NCBI GenBank assembly: GCA_009788065.1
Contig: WQSF01000002.1
Coordinates: 1-64,000, forward strand
Direction of reading: 5' to 3'
Length of the DNA stretch: 64,000 nt
DNA from: Treponema sp.
Lineage (GTDB): Bacteria > Spirochaetota > Spirochaetia > Treponematales > Breznakiellaceae
A program made the position numbers and the translations under genes. How positions within the stretch are numbered: position 1 is the stretch's first letter; the number at the start of each line of letters is the position of its first letter. Under the pieces are notes generated by a model, which saw nothing but the letters and a program-made list of their open reading frames with translations, had not been told where the DNA came from and searched no databases. Shown here piece by piece: positions 7,944 through 15,192 of this stretch.

Positions 7944-8504
7944 TCATGTCGGGAAGATTTTTCTTCCAAATTCTCCGTTTACTACCTGAGCCATAGCTGA
8001 ATAAATTGCCGATAATCCGCAGAATATTCCCACATAACCTGCGATTATTGTTATGTGACGATTTTCAGTAAAATCGCCGATTGAAAGAAGGAAAAATAAA
8101 ACCGCTAATGATGAAAATACTGTCATTGTAATCATATTATGCGACAGCGTCCCTAAAAACATAAAGAAGGTAAAAACACCCCATAAGGCAAGATAAAAAC
8201 CCATGGAAATATTATCTGCGGGATTAACGCCGAAAGGATTAATCCATATAAGGCATAACGACCACCAGAATAAGCCATATGCTGTAAACGCTGTTCCCCC
8301 AAAAGTATTGCCTACCCGAAGTTCGCTGATTCCGGCAATAATCTGCGCCGCTCCGCCAAGAGCAAAGCCCATCGCAACGATAACGATAGAAAGTTCGACG
8401 ATCCCCGCATTGTGAAGATTTAATAAAACGGTCGTCATGCCAAAACCTAAAAGCCCAAGAGGACCCGGGTTGGCAGTTTTCTTTTCGGACGAATTTTCAG
8501 ACAT
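7944..8504 (-). CDS. Acetate/succinate transporter, GPR1/FUN34/YaaH family
   Basis: The 186-residue protein opens with the family signature NPGPLGLLGFGMTT and has six hydrophobic segments, the full length of bacterial SatP/YaaH proteins, which move acetate and succinate with protons across the inner membrane. The ATG at 8504 is chosen over the upstream start in the ORF track because AAAGGAG lies just before it and the family motif begins shortly after. It is a single gene, convergent with the Bat operon. Release or uptake of acetate fits a fermenter using the PFOR encoded later in the window. Confidence 0.9.
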   Translation of the reverse strand: MSENSSEKKTANPGPLGLLGFGMTTVLLNLHNAGIVELSIVIVAMGFALGGAAQIIAGISELRVGNTFGGTAFTAYGLFWWSLCLIWINPFGVNPADNISMGFYLALWGVFTFFMFLGTLSHNMITMTVFSSLAVLFFLLSIGDFTENRHITIIAGYVGIFCGLSAIYSAMAQVVNGEFGRKIFPT

Positions 8505-8643
8505 AACAGCTCCTTTTTTTAGCGCCGACAAACAAAAGATTCGAAGCGGCGGCGCATATTGAATACACCGCATAACGGTGTAATTACATATTTTCCTAAT
8601 TATAAACCAAAATGATAAATTATGCAAAATTTCTATAAAAAAT

Positions 8644-9582
8644 CTATATTTTTTTCGCTCTTACAATCATTACATCGCCGCAGTTAAAAAGTTTCGCCAA
8701 GCGGTCGGCGGCTTTTTTTAGACATTTTGAAAAACCGTTTTCGGTTAAGGCGCCTGCGGCAAGACCGCCCCATGTGCGAAAATGAATTTTTTTAAAACCT
8801 GCGTTTTTAAGCATTTTTTTAAGCGTTGATTTAGAAAACAGATATAAATGGTCGAAGATGGCTGATCGCCAGTTTGAACCAAAAAGGCGTGCTTGAAAAC
8901 CGGAAATATCAGGTGTTGTCAAAAATATTGTTCCGTCTTTTTTTAAAACTCTAAAACATTCGTCAAGAAAAGTTTTAGGATCATTTAAATGTTCGATAAG
9001 GTGAGAAGCGTGAATCACGTTAAAACTTTCGGATGGAAAATTGTTTTTTTCAAGCGGAATATTTTTAACGTCTAAAGAACGCTCTTTCTGCGCATATTCC
9101 GCTGAAGGAGAAATTTCAACGCCTGTTACGCGCCACCCGCGTTCCCGAAGGTATGACAAAAGCGCTCCTGTCGCGCAGCCTATGTCTAGAACCGAAGGTT
9201 CTTGAACCTGCGGTTCTAGAACAGAAAAGTTCCGAATTAACGAAACGTCCGCGTTTGCGCCGGTTTTATCCGCGCGCTGGAAATATTGTTTTTCCAGTTT
9301 ATAAAAACCCGCGTCTGCGAGAGCCAGCATCTGCAGTTTTAAAAAAGCCTCTTCGTTTTTCAATTCATAGGACAGGTAATCGTTTCCAAAAGAAGTTTTG
9401 TAACGGGCGATTATATCTTCTTCTTTAAATCTGGGATTTCTCTGTACAAGATTACATTTAACACAGCGGACAAATGAAAATCCGTCGCAGTCCAAAGTGG
9501 GTTTAAAATTCACTCCCGAACAGCAGGCGCAAGAAACCGTTTCGCTCTTTCCGGCGCTAACCGGCATCGACCACGTTTTCAC
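8644..9582 (-). CDS. SAM-dependent methyltransferase with N-terminal zinc knuckle
   Basis: The 312-residue protein has two CxxC pairs (18-21 and 40-43) likely to bind zinc, then a class I methyltransferase domain with motif I VLDIGCATG near 131-139, an acidic residue after VTGVEIS, and HASHLIEHLNDP with FRVLKKDGTIFLTTP, typical of Methyltransf_11/23 proteins. The substrate is unknown; relatives modify sugars, lipids or quinones. The GTG start directly follows the stop of the upstream gene, so it is translated as part of the three-gene operon beginning at 11603. Just before motif I lies an in-frame 5-residue tandem repeat. Confidence 0.8.
   Translation of the reverse strand: MKTWSMPVSAGKSETVSCACCSGVNFKPTLDCDGFSFVRCVKCNLVQRNPRFKEEDIIARYKTSFGNDYLSYELKNEEAFLKLQMLALADAGFYKLEKQYFQRADKTGANADVSLIRNFSVLEPQVQEPSVLDIGCATGALLSYLRERGWRVTGVEISPSAEYAQKERSLDVKNIPLEKNNFPSESFNVIHASHLIEHLNDPKTFLDECFRVLKKDGTIFLTTPDISGFQARLFGSNWRSAIFDHLYLFSKSTLKKMLKNAGFKKIHFRTWGGLAAGALTENGFSKCLKKAADRLAKLFNCGDVMIVRAKKI
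9178..9222 (-). repeat. Three 15-base tandem units inside the methyltransferase gene
   Basis: Coding-strand units begin GTTCTAGA, GTTCAAGA and GTTCTAGA with a strict 15-base period, encoding VLEPQ, VQEPS and VLDIG. Each of the first two contains a near-palindromic GTTCnAGAACC. The third unit is the start of the conserved SAM-binding motif, so the other two look like in-frame duplications of it. Confidence 0.7.
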
Positions 9583-10437
9583 TTAATTTACAATAAGCCG
9601 GTTCACAACACTGCGGCTTTCGCCGGAGATGTCCTGCACAATTATTTCAAGCGTTACCTGTCCGCGGGTAAAAAAAACTTCGGCTGCCTCAAATGAAGGA
9701 TAACCGGAATATATCTGCCTTGCGGAAACAAGTCCGTTACGTGAAACCATCAAAACGCCGTCTCTTGCGGAAACTGCTTCAAAGTTTAAGGAGCTTACCT
9801 CCGCGCCGTTTACAAGACAGATAATTTTTTGCGGCGCGTACTGCTGGCGTCCCGCCCCGGCGGCATTAACAACGACCGTATAGCGCCCCTGCGTTAAATT
9901 GCGCGACTGCATACCCGTTCCCTGCGCGTTGCGCAAATCCACGGAAATAATCTGCGGAGGACGCGTTTCCTGCAAAGGGGTGATAATCATCGCGGGATTA
10001 ATCCACCGGCGCTCCCTTCTGTCGAAAAGCATAAAATAAAAGCCGTTTTGCAACGACCAGCCGGATATTCCACTTGAAGCAATCGCTGTCTGTCTTTCGA
10101 CATATGTTTGCGTAAACGGAATCTCATGTTCGGCATAACGGCTGTAAATACTGATCAATCCGTCTCCGTGATCAAGAGCAGTCCACGAACCAAGCGGAGA
10201 CGGAAGACGCGAAGCAGGATCATTTTTATTACGCGAAAAAATCACCTCTCCGCTTTCAGCCGCAAGTACGTCTGTTCCGCCGCTGAAAATCATCCCAAGA
10301 ACGGGCATTCCCCTATCGTTTGAACCGAAGTTACGCGCAAGAACGGCGTTTAACGAAGGCCAGCTCATGGAGCCGAGAGAAAATACGGCAAACATAAAAA
10401 TTAACGCTAATGTTATGCGTAATATATATTTTTTCAT
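9583..10437 (-). CDS. Exported protein with degenerate M23 peptidase-like domain
   Basis: The 284-residue product has an N-terminal signal or anchor (residues 5-24) and a domain with the later half of an M23/LysM-peptidase pattern: DVLAAESGEVIFSRN and then ALDHGDGLISIYSRY, which match the strands around the catalytic HxH loop of EnvC/NlpD-like proteins. The zinc-binding HxxxD sequence expected before it is replaced by GMIFSGGTDV, and the second HxH histidine is Arg, so it is probably not an active enzyme. The C-terminal half looks like an immunoglobulin-type beta domain. The TGGAGG ribosome binding site lies in the end of the upstream gene. Confidence 0.6.
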   Translation of the reverse strand: MKKYILRITLALIFMFAVFSLGSMSWPSLNAVLARNFGSNDRGMPVLGMIFSGGTDVLAAESGEVIFSRNKNDPASRLPSPLGSWTALDHGDGLISIYSRYAEHEIPFTQTYVERQTAIASSGISGWSLQNGFYFMLFDRRERRWINPAMIITPLQETRPPQIISVDLRNAQGTGMQSRNLTQGRYTVVVNAAGAGRQQYAPQKIICLVNGAEVSSLNFEAVSARDGVLMVSRNGLVSARQIYSGYPSFEAAEVFFTRGQVTLEIIVQDISGESRSVVNRLIVN

Positions 10438-10439
10438 TT

Positions 10440-11603
10440 TTATTTTTCCTCCAGATTAAAGGAAATTAAGGAAGTGCCGCCTCCGGCGACAAGCGCGGAG
10501 CCGTCCGATGTCCTGCCAAGAAAAACATTTTCGCTTTTAAACGGCGCTTTTAAGAATATTGAATCTTCGGGAGCAAACCCTGAAAGCCCGAACCACTTTT
10601 CCTGCGGAAATTTTATCCCTATCAGTTTGTTGTTCTGATACAGATGCGATGTTACAAGGAAAAATAATCCTCTGTCGCCGGATTCGTCAAAGGCGGCAAT
10701 ATCGCCGTCAAGCGGGATGGTTATTCCGCGTCTTGTTTTTATCGTATAACAGCCGATTCCGCCCGAGCGTTCAAAAACAACTCTCGCGTCATTATCAATA
10801 AATTGAATACGAACCGGCCGCCTAAATCCGCTTCCTAAAAATTCATGATAAACTATTTTATATTCACCGCTCGCACTGCCGAAACGTTCAAATAATAAAA
10901 AGCGCTGTTCGTTAATACCGCAGATAATTCCAATATAAGAGCCGTTTTCGGAAAGAGCGCAGCCAAGAATTACTGAATAGCGCGAACCTCCCGGTTCAAA
11001 ATAAAAAATACGCTCCCCGTCTGAATTAAAAACTTCGACAACACCGTCGAGAGAACCTGTCAGAACAAGATCGGAAGCGGCATCCATACAGGTAAGCGGA
11101 GCGCCGAATTCGTATATCCATTTTGTTCTTCCGTACTCGTTAATTTCAGACAGCGAATTCTGTTCGCTTCCAAAAATAAAAATCCTGTCGTCCAGCAATA
11201 CAGGATACCCTCTTGCGTTTTCAATATTTATCTCCGTATTTAAACGGATGTTATTAATTAAAATATTTACAGGTTCCGCCCCGTACTCAGACCACATATC
11301 GGAACTCAGGTAAATATCATTTGTTTTAACTTTGTTTAAAGCAAACTGCCCCGATTCATCGACGTAACCAAAACGCGCGCCCAAAGTAAAAGGAAGAATA
11401 TCACCTTTAAAAACAACGGGAGCGGCATCGGGCTTTTCTTCGGTATCGCCGTAATAATCGCCTAACGCGGTCTGCGTAAGAGAACTAATCCATTTGCAGG
11501 AAAGCGCCGTTTCGCGGGGAACAGGTCTTGCCGCGATAAAAAAATATAGTATAAAAATCACTAAAATTATGACTATCTTTACTTTTCGTTTTTTTTGAGC
11601 CAC
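10440..11603 (-). CDS. Membrane-anchored beta-propeller protein
   Basis: The 387-residue protein has a basic N terminus and one membrane helix (residues 9-25), then a long extracytoplasmic region with short repeating beta-strand blades such as LVLTGSLDGVVEVFNSDGE and GLFFLVTSHLYQNNKLIG, resembling WD40/PQQ-type propellers. No enzymatic motif is visible; a scaffold or sensing role is likely. It starts with GTG preceded by GGGGAGGGG, and heads an operon with the M23-like protein and the methyltransferase. It is divergent from cdd. Confidence 0.65.
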   Translation of the reverse strand: MAQKKRKVKIVIILVIFILYFFIAARPVPRETALSCKWISSLTQTALGDYYGDTEEKPDAAPVVFKGDILPFTLGARFGYVDESGQFALNKVKTNDIYLSSDMWSEYGAEPVNILINNIRLNTEINIENARGYPVLLDDRIFIFGSEQNSLSEINEYGRTKWIYEFGAPLTCMDAASDLVLTGSLDGVVEVFNSDGERIFYFEPGGSRYSVILGCALSENGSYIGIICGINEQRFLLFERFGSASGEYKIVYHEFLGSGFRRPVRIQFIDNDARVVFERSGGIGCYTIKTRRGITIPLDGDIAAFDESGDRGLFFLVTSHLYQNNKLIGIKFPQEKWFGLSGFAPEDSIFLKAPFKSENVFLGRTSDGSALVAGGGTSLISFNLEEK

Positions 11604-11638
11604 AACCCCTCCCCGGAAGAATTCTCACCGTCATTATA

Positions 11639-11647
11639 TGATATAAT
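11639..11647 (+). promoter_or_regulatory. Extended -10 promoter of cdd
   Basis: TGATATAAT at 11639-11647 is a consensus extended -10 element. The transcript would start near 11654 and include the CGGAGG ribosome binding site before the ATG at 11664. Confidence 0.6.
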
Positions 11648-11663
11648 AAAACCGGAGGCAAGC

Positions 11664-12074
11664 ATGATTGATAATGAACAGATGAATTTATTATTTAAAG
11701 AGGCGCAAAAAATCGCTTTAAAAGCCTACGCGCCATATTCAAAATTCCGCGTGGGAGCCGCGCTGCTTTGCGAAGACGGAACTGTGATAACCGGCGTAAA
11801 TGTCGAAAACCGCTCCTTCGGCTTAACCACCTGCGCTGAAAGAAACTCGATTTGTACTGCGGTCGCTCAGGGTCATCTCCGTTTTAAAGCGCTCGCGGTC
11901 TCTACGCCGGATTCCGTTGACCCGACCGGCCCATGCGGCGCTTGCAGGCAGGTCATAAGCGAGTTTATGCCTCCGGACGCGCCAGTCCGCTTTGCCGGCA
12001 GCGGAGAAAAGCAGGTTAACTCCACCGTCGGAGAATTATATCCGCTTGATTCATTGCACCAGCTAAGAAATTAG
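11664..12074 (+). CDS. cdd: Cytidine deaminase
   Basis: The 136-residue enzyme shows both zinc motifs of the cytidine deaminase family: TTCAERNSI, with Cys ligand and catalytic Glu, and PCGACRQV with the two other Cys ligands. VGAALLCEDG and GVNVENRSFG form the substrate pocket. It is the homotetrameric Cdd type that converts cytidine and deoxycytidine to uridine forms in pyrimidine salvage. The start at 11664 is supported by CGGAGG at seven bases; the upstream start in the ORF track would overlap the divergent gene and the promoter. Confidence 0.95.
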   Translation: MIDNEQMNLLFKEAQKIALKAYAPYSKFRVGAALLCEDGTVITGVNVENRSFGLTTCAERNSICTAVAQGHLRFKALAVSTPDSVDPTGPCGACRQVISEFMPPDAPVRFAGSGEKQVNSTVGELYPLDSLHQLRN

Positions 12075-12178
12075 AAAAAAGCGCTTCCCAAAATACCGGA
12101 GCGGGAAACCATCTAACTTATTGATTTTATTATTTGATTTTAGTAACATGGGCGTAACTTTATTTTAAGGAGCATTCT

Positions 12179-12604
12179 ATGAAGAAAATTCTATTTCTAC
12201 TGTTATTCGTTTCTTTCGCGTTTTGTTTGAACGCGCAGTCCTCAGGTAAAAAAATACCGAAAAATTTAGACTATCCCCAGCCGGATTTCGATAAGCCTCT
12301 TGTTTCGGTAATTGACTCTATGGAGATAGAAGGGTTTTTTAGGGATTATATAAAAATGCACAACCTTTCTTCCGATTCGGGGATAGTTTTTATCGTCCAT
12401 TTACACCAGCCCGGAAGCAAGGAGTGGATCGTCTACGGCGCCGGTATGCTTAAAGGCAAAGGCGACAGTGATACTATTAGCACCAATATAAAAGGCTTAG
12501 ATAAATACCGTTATCTTGCTATTGAATCTAATAACGGGAAAAATTATAAATACCTGTTCTACACCAGCAGAAATGATTTGCATATTAATATTCTAGACGA
12601 ATAG
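12179..12604 (+). CDS. Small exported protein of unknown function
   Basis: The 141-residue protein has a classical signal peptide (MKKILFLLLFVSFAFCLNAQ), with cleavage likely after LNA or nearby. The mature part is about 120 residues, charged, with strand-like segments GIVFIVHLHQPG and WIVYGAGMLKG. I do not recognise a family. AAGGAG is six bases before the ATG. It stands alone, followed by a strong terminator, so it is a monocistronic gene. Confidence 0.7.
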   Translation: MKKILFLLLFVSFAFCLNAQSSGKKIPKNLDYPQPDFDKPLVSVIDSMEIEGFFRDYIKMHNLSSDSGIVFIVHLHQPGSKEWIVYGAGMLKGKGDSDTISTNIKGLDKYRYLAIESNNGKNYKYLFYTSRNDLHINILDE

Positions 12605-12614
12605 ATATATTGGC

Positions 12615-12640
12615 GCCGCCCTCAGGGCGGCTTTTTTTTT
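12615..12640 (+). terminator. Intrinsic terminator
   Basis: GCCGCCC and GGGCGGC form a 7-base GC stem with a 3-base loop, followed by nine T residues: a textbook terminator for the small exported protein gene. Confidence 0.92.
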
Positions 12641-12679
12641 AAGCCTTGGAAGCGGTATTGGAAGCGATATAAGAAAACA

Positions 12680-12709
12680 TTGACGGATTTTAAAATATCA
12701 TGCGATAAT
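12680..12709 (+). promoter_or_regulatory. Promoter of first EIIA-Ntr gene, leaderless type
   Basis: TTGACG at 12680-12685 and GATAAT at 12704-12709 (with TG-c extension) are 18 bases apart. Only six bases separate the -10 box from the ATG at 12716, and there is no ribosome binding site. Confidence 0.65.
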
Positions 12710-12715
12710 TAATCC

Positions 12716-13216
12716 ATGTCAGGCGATGATATGCTTACCGGTACCTTGGACCCGCGGATTGTCCAGATAAATACTGAATCAATTTTATCGCTCAACCGCA
12801 TAATTTTTTTAAACCACTCAAATAAGAAGGACGCGCTTTTGGCGCTTGCCAAAAATTTGGCAGCCGCTCCGCAGATCAAAAACAGACAGGAACTTTCCTC
12901 GGAAATTCTTAAACGCGACGAACTGATGAGCACCGCGATCGGCTGCGGAATTGCGATTCCCCATGTGCGGCTGTCCTCGGTCACAGACCTTGTTGTTTCG
13001 GTCGGCGTCAGCCGCGTGGATATAACTGATTTTCACGCTATGGACGACGCACCGGTTCGGCTTCTTTTTATGATTGCCGCGGCTGCAAACCAACATTCAT
13101 ATTATTTACAAACGCTTTCATGGTTCAGCGCGAAGTTAAAAAACCGCGATTTACGCGAATCCCTCCTAAAAGCCGAAACTGAACAACAAGTCTACACCCT
13201 CTTAACAAACACCTAA
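12716..13216 (+). CDS. EIIA-Ntr-type phosphotransferase protein (first paralogue)
   Basis: The 166-residue protein is a PTS EIIA type-2 domain. After a short N-terminal extension come KKDALLALAKNLA, then LSSEILKRDELMSTAIGCGIAIPHVRL, where the His of IPH is the phosphorylated residue, and VRLLFMIAAAANQHSYYLQTLSWF. PtsN-like proteins accept phosphate from HPr and regulate transport or gene expression and do not import sugar. No permease components are nearby. A second paralogue is at 30353 and HPr/HprK at 39.2 kb. The start fits the -10 box spacing seen in other genes here; an ATG five codons later is an alternative. Confidence 0.88.
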   Translation: MSGDDMLTGTLDPRIVQINTESILSLNRIIFLNHSNKKDALLALAKNLAAAPQIKNRQELSSEILKRDELMSTAIGCGIAIPHVRLSSVTDLVVSVGVSRVDITDFHAMDDAPVRLLFMIAAAANQHSYYLQTLSWFSAKLKNRDLRESLLKAETEQQVYTLLTNT

Positions 13217-13380
13217 GGCGCCACCTGTGGTGTCACCGAGGGTGTCAGTCACCCGCCCAAATGTGCGCGCGCAAGCGCGTTGTTGCTGCCAATTAGCGAG
13301 GCGTGGCGCATGAAAAAAGTCAATGTGACGAATAATGCGCGAACGCTTCAACGTGAGCGGCGCGCCTTAAATTATTACAA
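13217..13380. repeat. Structured intergenic region between convergent genes
   Basis: These 164 bases hold several palindromes: the dispersed GGGTG-TCAGT-CACCC hairpin at 13240-13254, a CGCGC stem with a GCAA tetraloop at 13266-13279, and a longer imperfect inverted repeat with GCGTGGCGCAT near 13304 pairing with ATGCGCGAACGC near 13336. The ORF-track frame here (13280-13693) runs antisense into the next gene and is not credible. It probably acts as a bidirectional transcription end built from repeat elements. Confidence 0.55.
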
Positions 13381-14499
13381 TTACTCAAAAATGACGCCGA
13401 GCCAGTTGCTCGGATCGGAAAAATCCTGCGCAATCATGCCGATGCCCACCTTAGCGGTGGTTTCAGCCACGAGCCATTGTATTCCAAACGATTCAAAACG
13501 CGCACCGCTTCCCGGAAGGTCTGCAAGACCCATCGCGTGGCTGTGCTGGCGCGAAATCATCATGGAAGCCGGAATCTGCGACTTATCAAGAATAATCGCC
13601 CAAAGCATGGCGCGGCTGTCGCAGTCGCCCCTGCCATCCGCAATCGCGCTTACGAGATTTAAAAAATCGCTTCCGGTTAAATCCCTTTCATAATTAAATT
13701 CCTGAACAAAATCCAGCGCTCTTTGCGCAAACGCTCTTTTTTCCTGTTCGCCGCCGGAAGGGGGACCGCCCCAGTTGCGTACAATCATAGAAGCCGCGTC
13801 AGAAATTCTGTCGTATGAATCGCGAAAAATTGCTCTGTAGTAGCGCGTCCACGCTTCTTTCCAGTTCGGCGAATTCGCGAAATGCTGAAGGATAATAAAT
13901 TCGCGTTCTATCAAAACCTGAGCGGCTTCAGCGTCATTTTCATATATCGTTCCGCTGACTCCTTTCAAAGCCAGAGAAACGCGTTTTTTCTCGCCTCTTG
14001 GAAAACTGTACTCCATTATGGGACCGGGATAACGCCGTTCCGCCTGAGTCGGACACAGCGAATCCAGAGCGGACATATGGAAAAGTTCCAGCTCCTTGTT
14101 GGCTGAAGGACCGTAAGCGAGAGCCAGAAGCCACAGCGGCTGATTCGAAAGGCTTTCCAGCGCGAGAGAGACAGCCCAGCCATTCAACTCGTTAAAATTC
14201 AACGAAAAAATAGCGGCTTGTTTTCCATGATATTGAAAATAATCAACCTCGCCCTTGTTTGAAAGCCGTCTGCTGACATCGTTGACCAATTCCTCCACAG
14301 TGTTGTATCTGCCGTTGTAAACGGCAATATCAAACATCGCGTCGCCGGGACCGGCGAAAGAAAAACGGTCTCTCGCGTCGCCGCCAATATATTCATACCC
14401 TTCGGGAAGATCAAGGAAAAAACCCCACGTAGGCGAATACATCGATTCGGCGAAAGCCAGAACAGGAAAAAAAATCAGTAATATAAAAAATCGTTTCAT
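13381..14499 (-). CDS. Secreted transglutaminase-like protein
   Basis: The 372-residue product has a signal peptide ending at VLAFA-ES. The middle is an unassigned beta-rich region. The C-terminal third resembles transglutaminase-like cysteine peptidase folds: ADGRGDCDSRAMLWAIIL, with a Cys in the GDCDS turn, then RQHSHAMGL supplying the His and WLVAETT following. Such bacterial proteins act on peptides or the cell wall; the substrate here is unknown. The ATG at 14497-14499 overlaps the promoter of the divergent pseudouridine synthase gene, and its own candidate -10 box (GATAAT) is five bases upstream. Confidence 0.65.
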   Translation of the reverse strand: MKRFFILLIFFPVLAFAESMYSPTWGFFLDLPEGYEYIGGDARDRFSFAGPGDAMFDIAVYNGRYNTVEELVNDVSRRLSNKGEVDYFQYHGKQAAIFSLNFNELNGWAVSLALESLSNQPLWLLALAYGPSANKELELFHMSALDSLCPTQAERRYPGPIMEYSFPRGEKKRVSLALKGVSGTIYENDAEAAQVLIEREFIILQHFANSPNWKEAWTRYYRAIFRDSYDRISDAASMIVRNWGGPPSGGEQEKRAFAQRALDFVQEFNYERDLTGSDFLNLVSAIADGRGDCDSRAMLWAIILDKSQIPASMMISRQHSHAMGLADLPGSGARFESFGIQWLVAETTAKVGIGMIAQDFSDPSNWLGVIFE

Positions 14500-14510
14500 G
14501 TTATATTATC
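14499..14510. promoter_or_regulatory. Overlapping divergent -10 elements
   Basis: On the plus strand TGTTATATT (14499-14507) is an extended -10 box six bases before the GTG start at 14514. On the minus strand GATAAT (14510-14505) is five bases before the ATG at 14499. The two boxes share the same bases, so the two genes may compete for polymerase. Confidence 0.5.
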
Positions 14511-14513
14511 GGA

Positions 14514-15185
14514 GTGAAAAACGTAGAAATTTTGTATGAAGATGATAAAATTATAGCGGTAAATAAGCCGGCGGGGCTTGCCGTCCAGGGAGGAAAAGGA
14601 GTAAAAACTTCGCTGGACGCACTGCTGTCGCAATGGTTCCGCGAGGAAGGAAAGACCGGGGAGCCGCATTTGGTTCACAGACTGGACAAGGATACTTCGG
14701 GGGTTCTGCTGGTCGCCAAAGGGCGCAAAGAAGCGGCGCGTTTTTCACAACTGATAAATGACAGAAAAGCAGTTAAACAATATGTCGCGGTCTGCGCCGG
14801 CCGCCCTCCTAAAAACGAAGGCGTAATCGCTGACGAACTTGTAATTCACGGAGTATCCAAGAAATCCGAGACAATGTATAAATTGACGGCAGGCGGAATA
14901 TTGACAGCCTGCGGTCTTGAATATTCCATTTTGGAACTGGAACTCGGTACCGGAAGAATGCACCAGATCCGCCGCCATCTTGCGGCAAACGGCAGCCCAA
15001 TTTTAGGCGATGATAAATACGGAGATTTTTCCCTTAATAAAAAATTAAAAAAAGAAGCAGGGCTTAAACGTCTGCTTCTTCACGCTTCGCGGCTCGTGAT
15101 AAAAGACGGGTATAATCTGGAAATAACGGCAAAGTTACCTGAATATTATGAAGCATATACAAATATAATAAAAAAAGATATATAA
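14514..15185 (+). CDS. RluA-family 23S rRNA/tRNA pseudouridine synthase
   Basis: The 223-residue enzyme has the RluA catalytic motif [16 protein letters not shown], in which the Asp is catalytic, [15 protein letters not shown] at the N terminus and [24 protein letters not shown] near the C terminus. There is no S4 domain, so it resembles RluC/RluA-core enzymes; the target uridine cannot be assigned. The start is GTG at 14514. The GGAG before it overlaps the start too closely to be a ribosome binding site, and the -10 box position suggests a leaderless message. Confidence 0.88.
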   Translation: MKNVEILYEDDKIIAVNKPAGLAVQGGKGVKTSLDALLSQWFREEGKTGEPHLVHRLDKDTSGVLLVAKGRKEAARFSQLINDRKAVKQYVAVCAGRPPKNEGVIADELVIHGVSKKSETMYKLTAGGILTACGLEYSILELELGTGRMHQIRRHLAANGSPILGDDKYGDFSLNKKLKKEAGLKRLLLHASRLVIKDGYNLEITAKLPEYYEAYTNIIKKDI

Positions 15186-15186
15186 T
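15181..15186 (+). promoter_or_regulatory. -10 box of the hybrid kinase gene
   Basis: TATAAT at 15181-15186 overlaps the stop codon of the upstream gene and stands exactly six bases before the ATG at 15193, matching the leaderless pattern in this window. No clear -35 box is visible, so confidence is moderate. Confidence 0.45.
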
Positions 15187-15192
15187 TATATG

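Noticed and set aside
13261-13340. Integron attC site
   Set aside because: Treponemes can carry integrons and the region is palindromic, but no GTTRRRY/RYYYAAC core pair or integrase is visible.
13280-13693. 137-residue plus-strand frame
   Set aside because: It starts inside repeat DNA and runs antisense into the transglutaminase-like gene.
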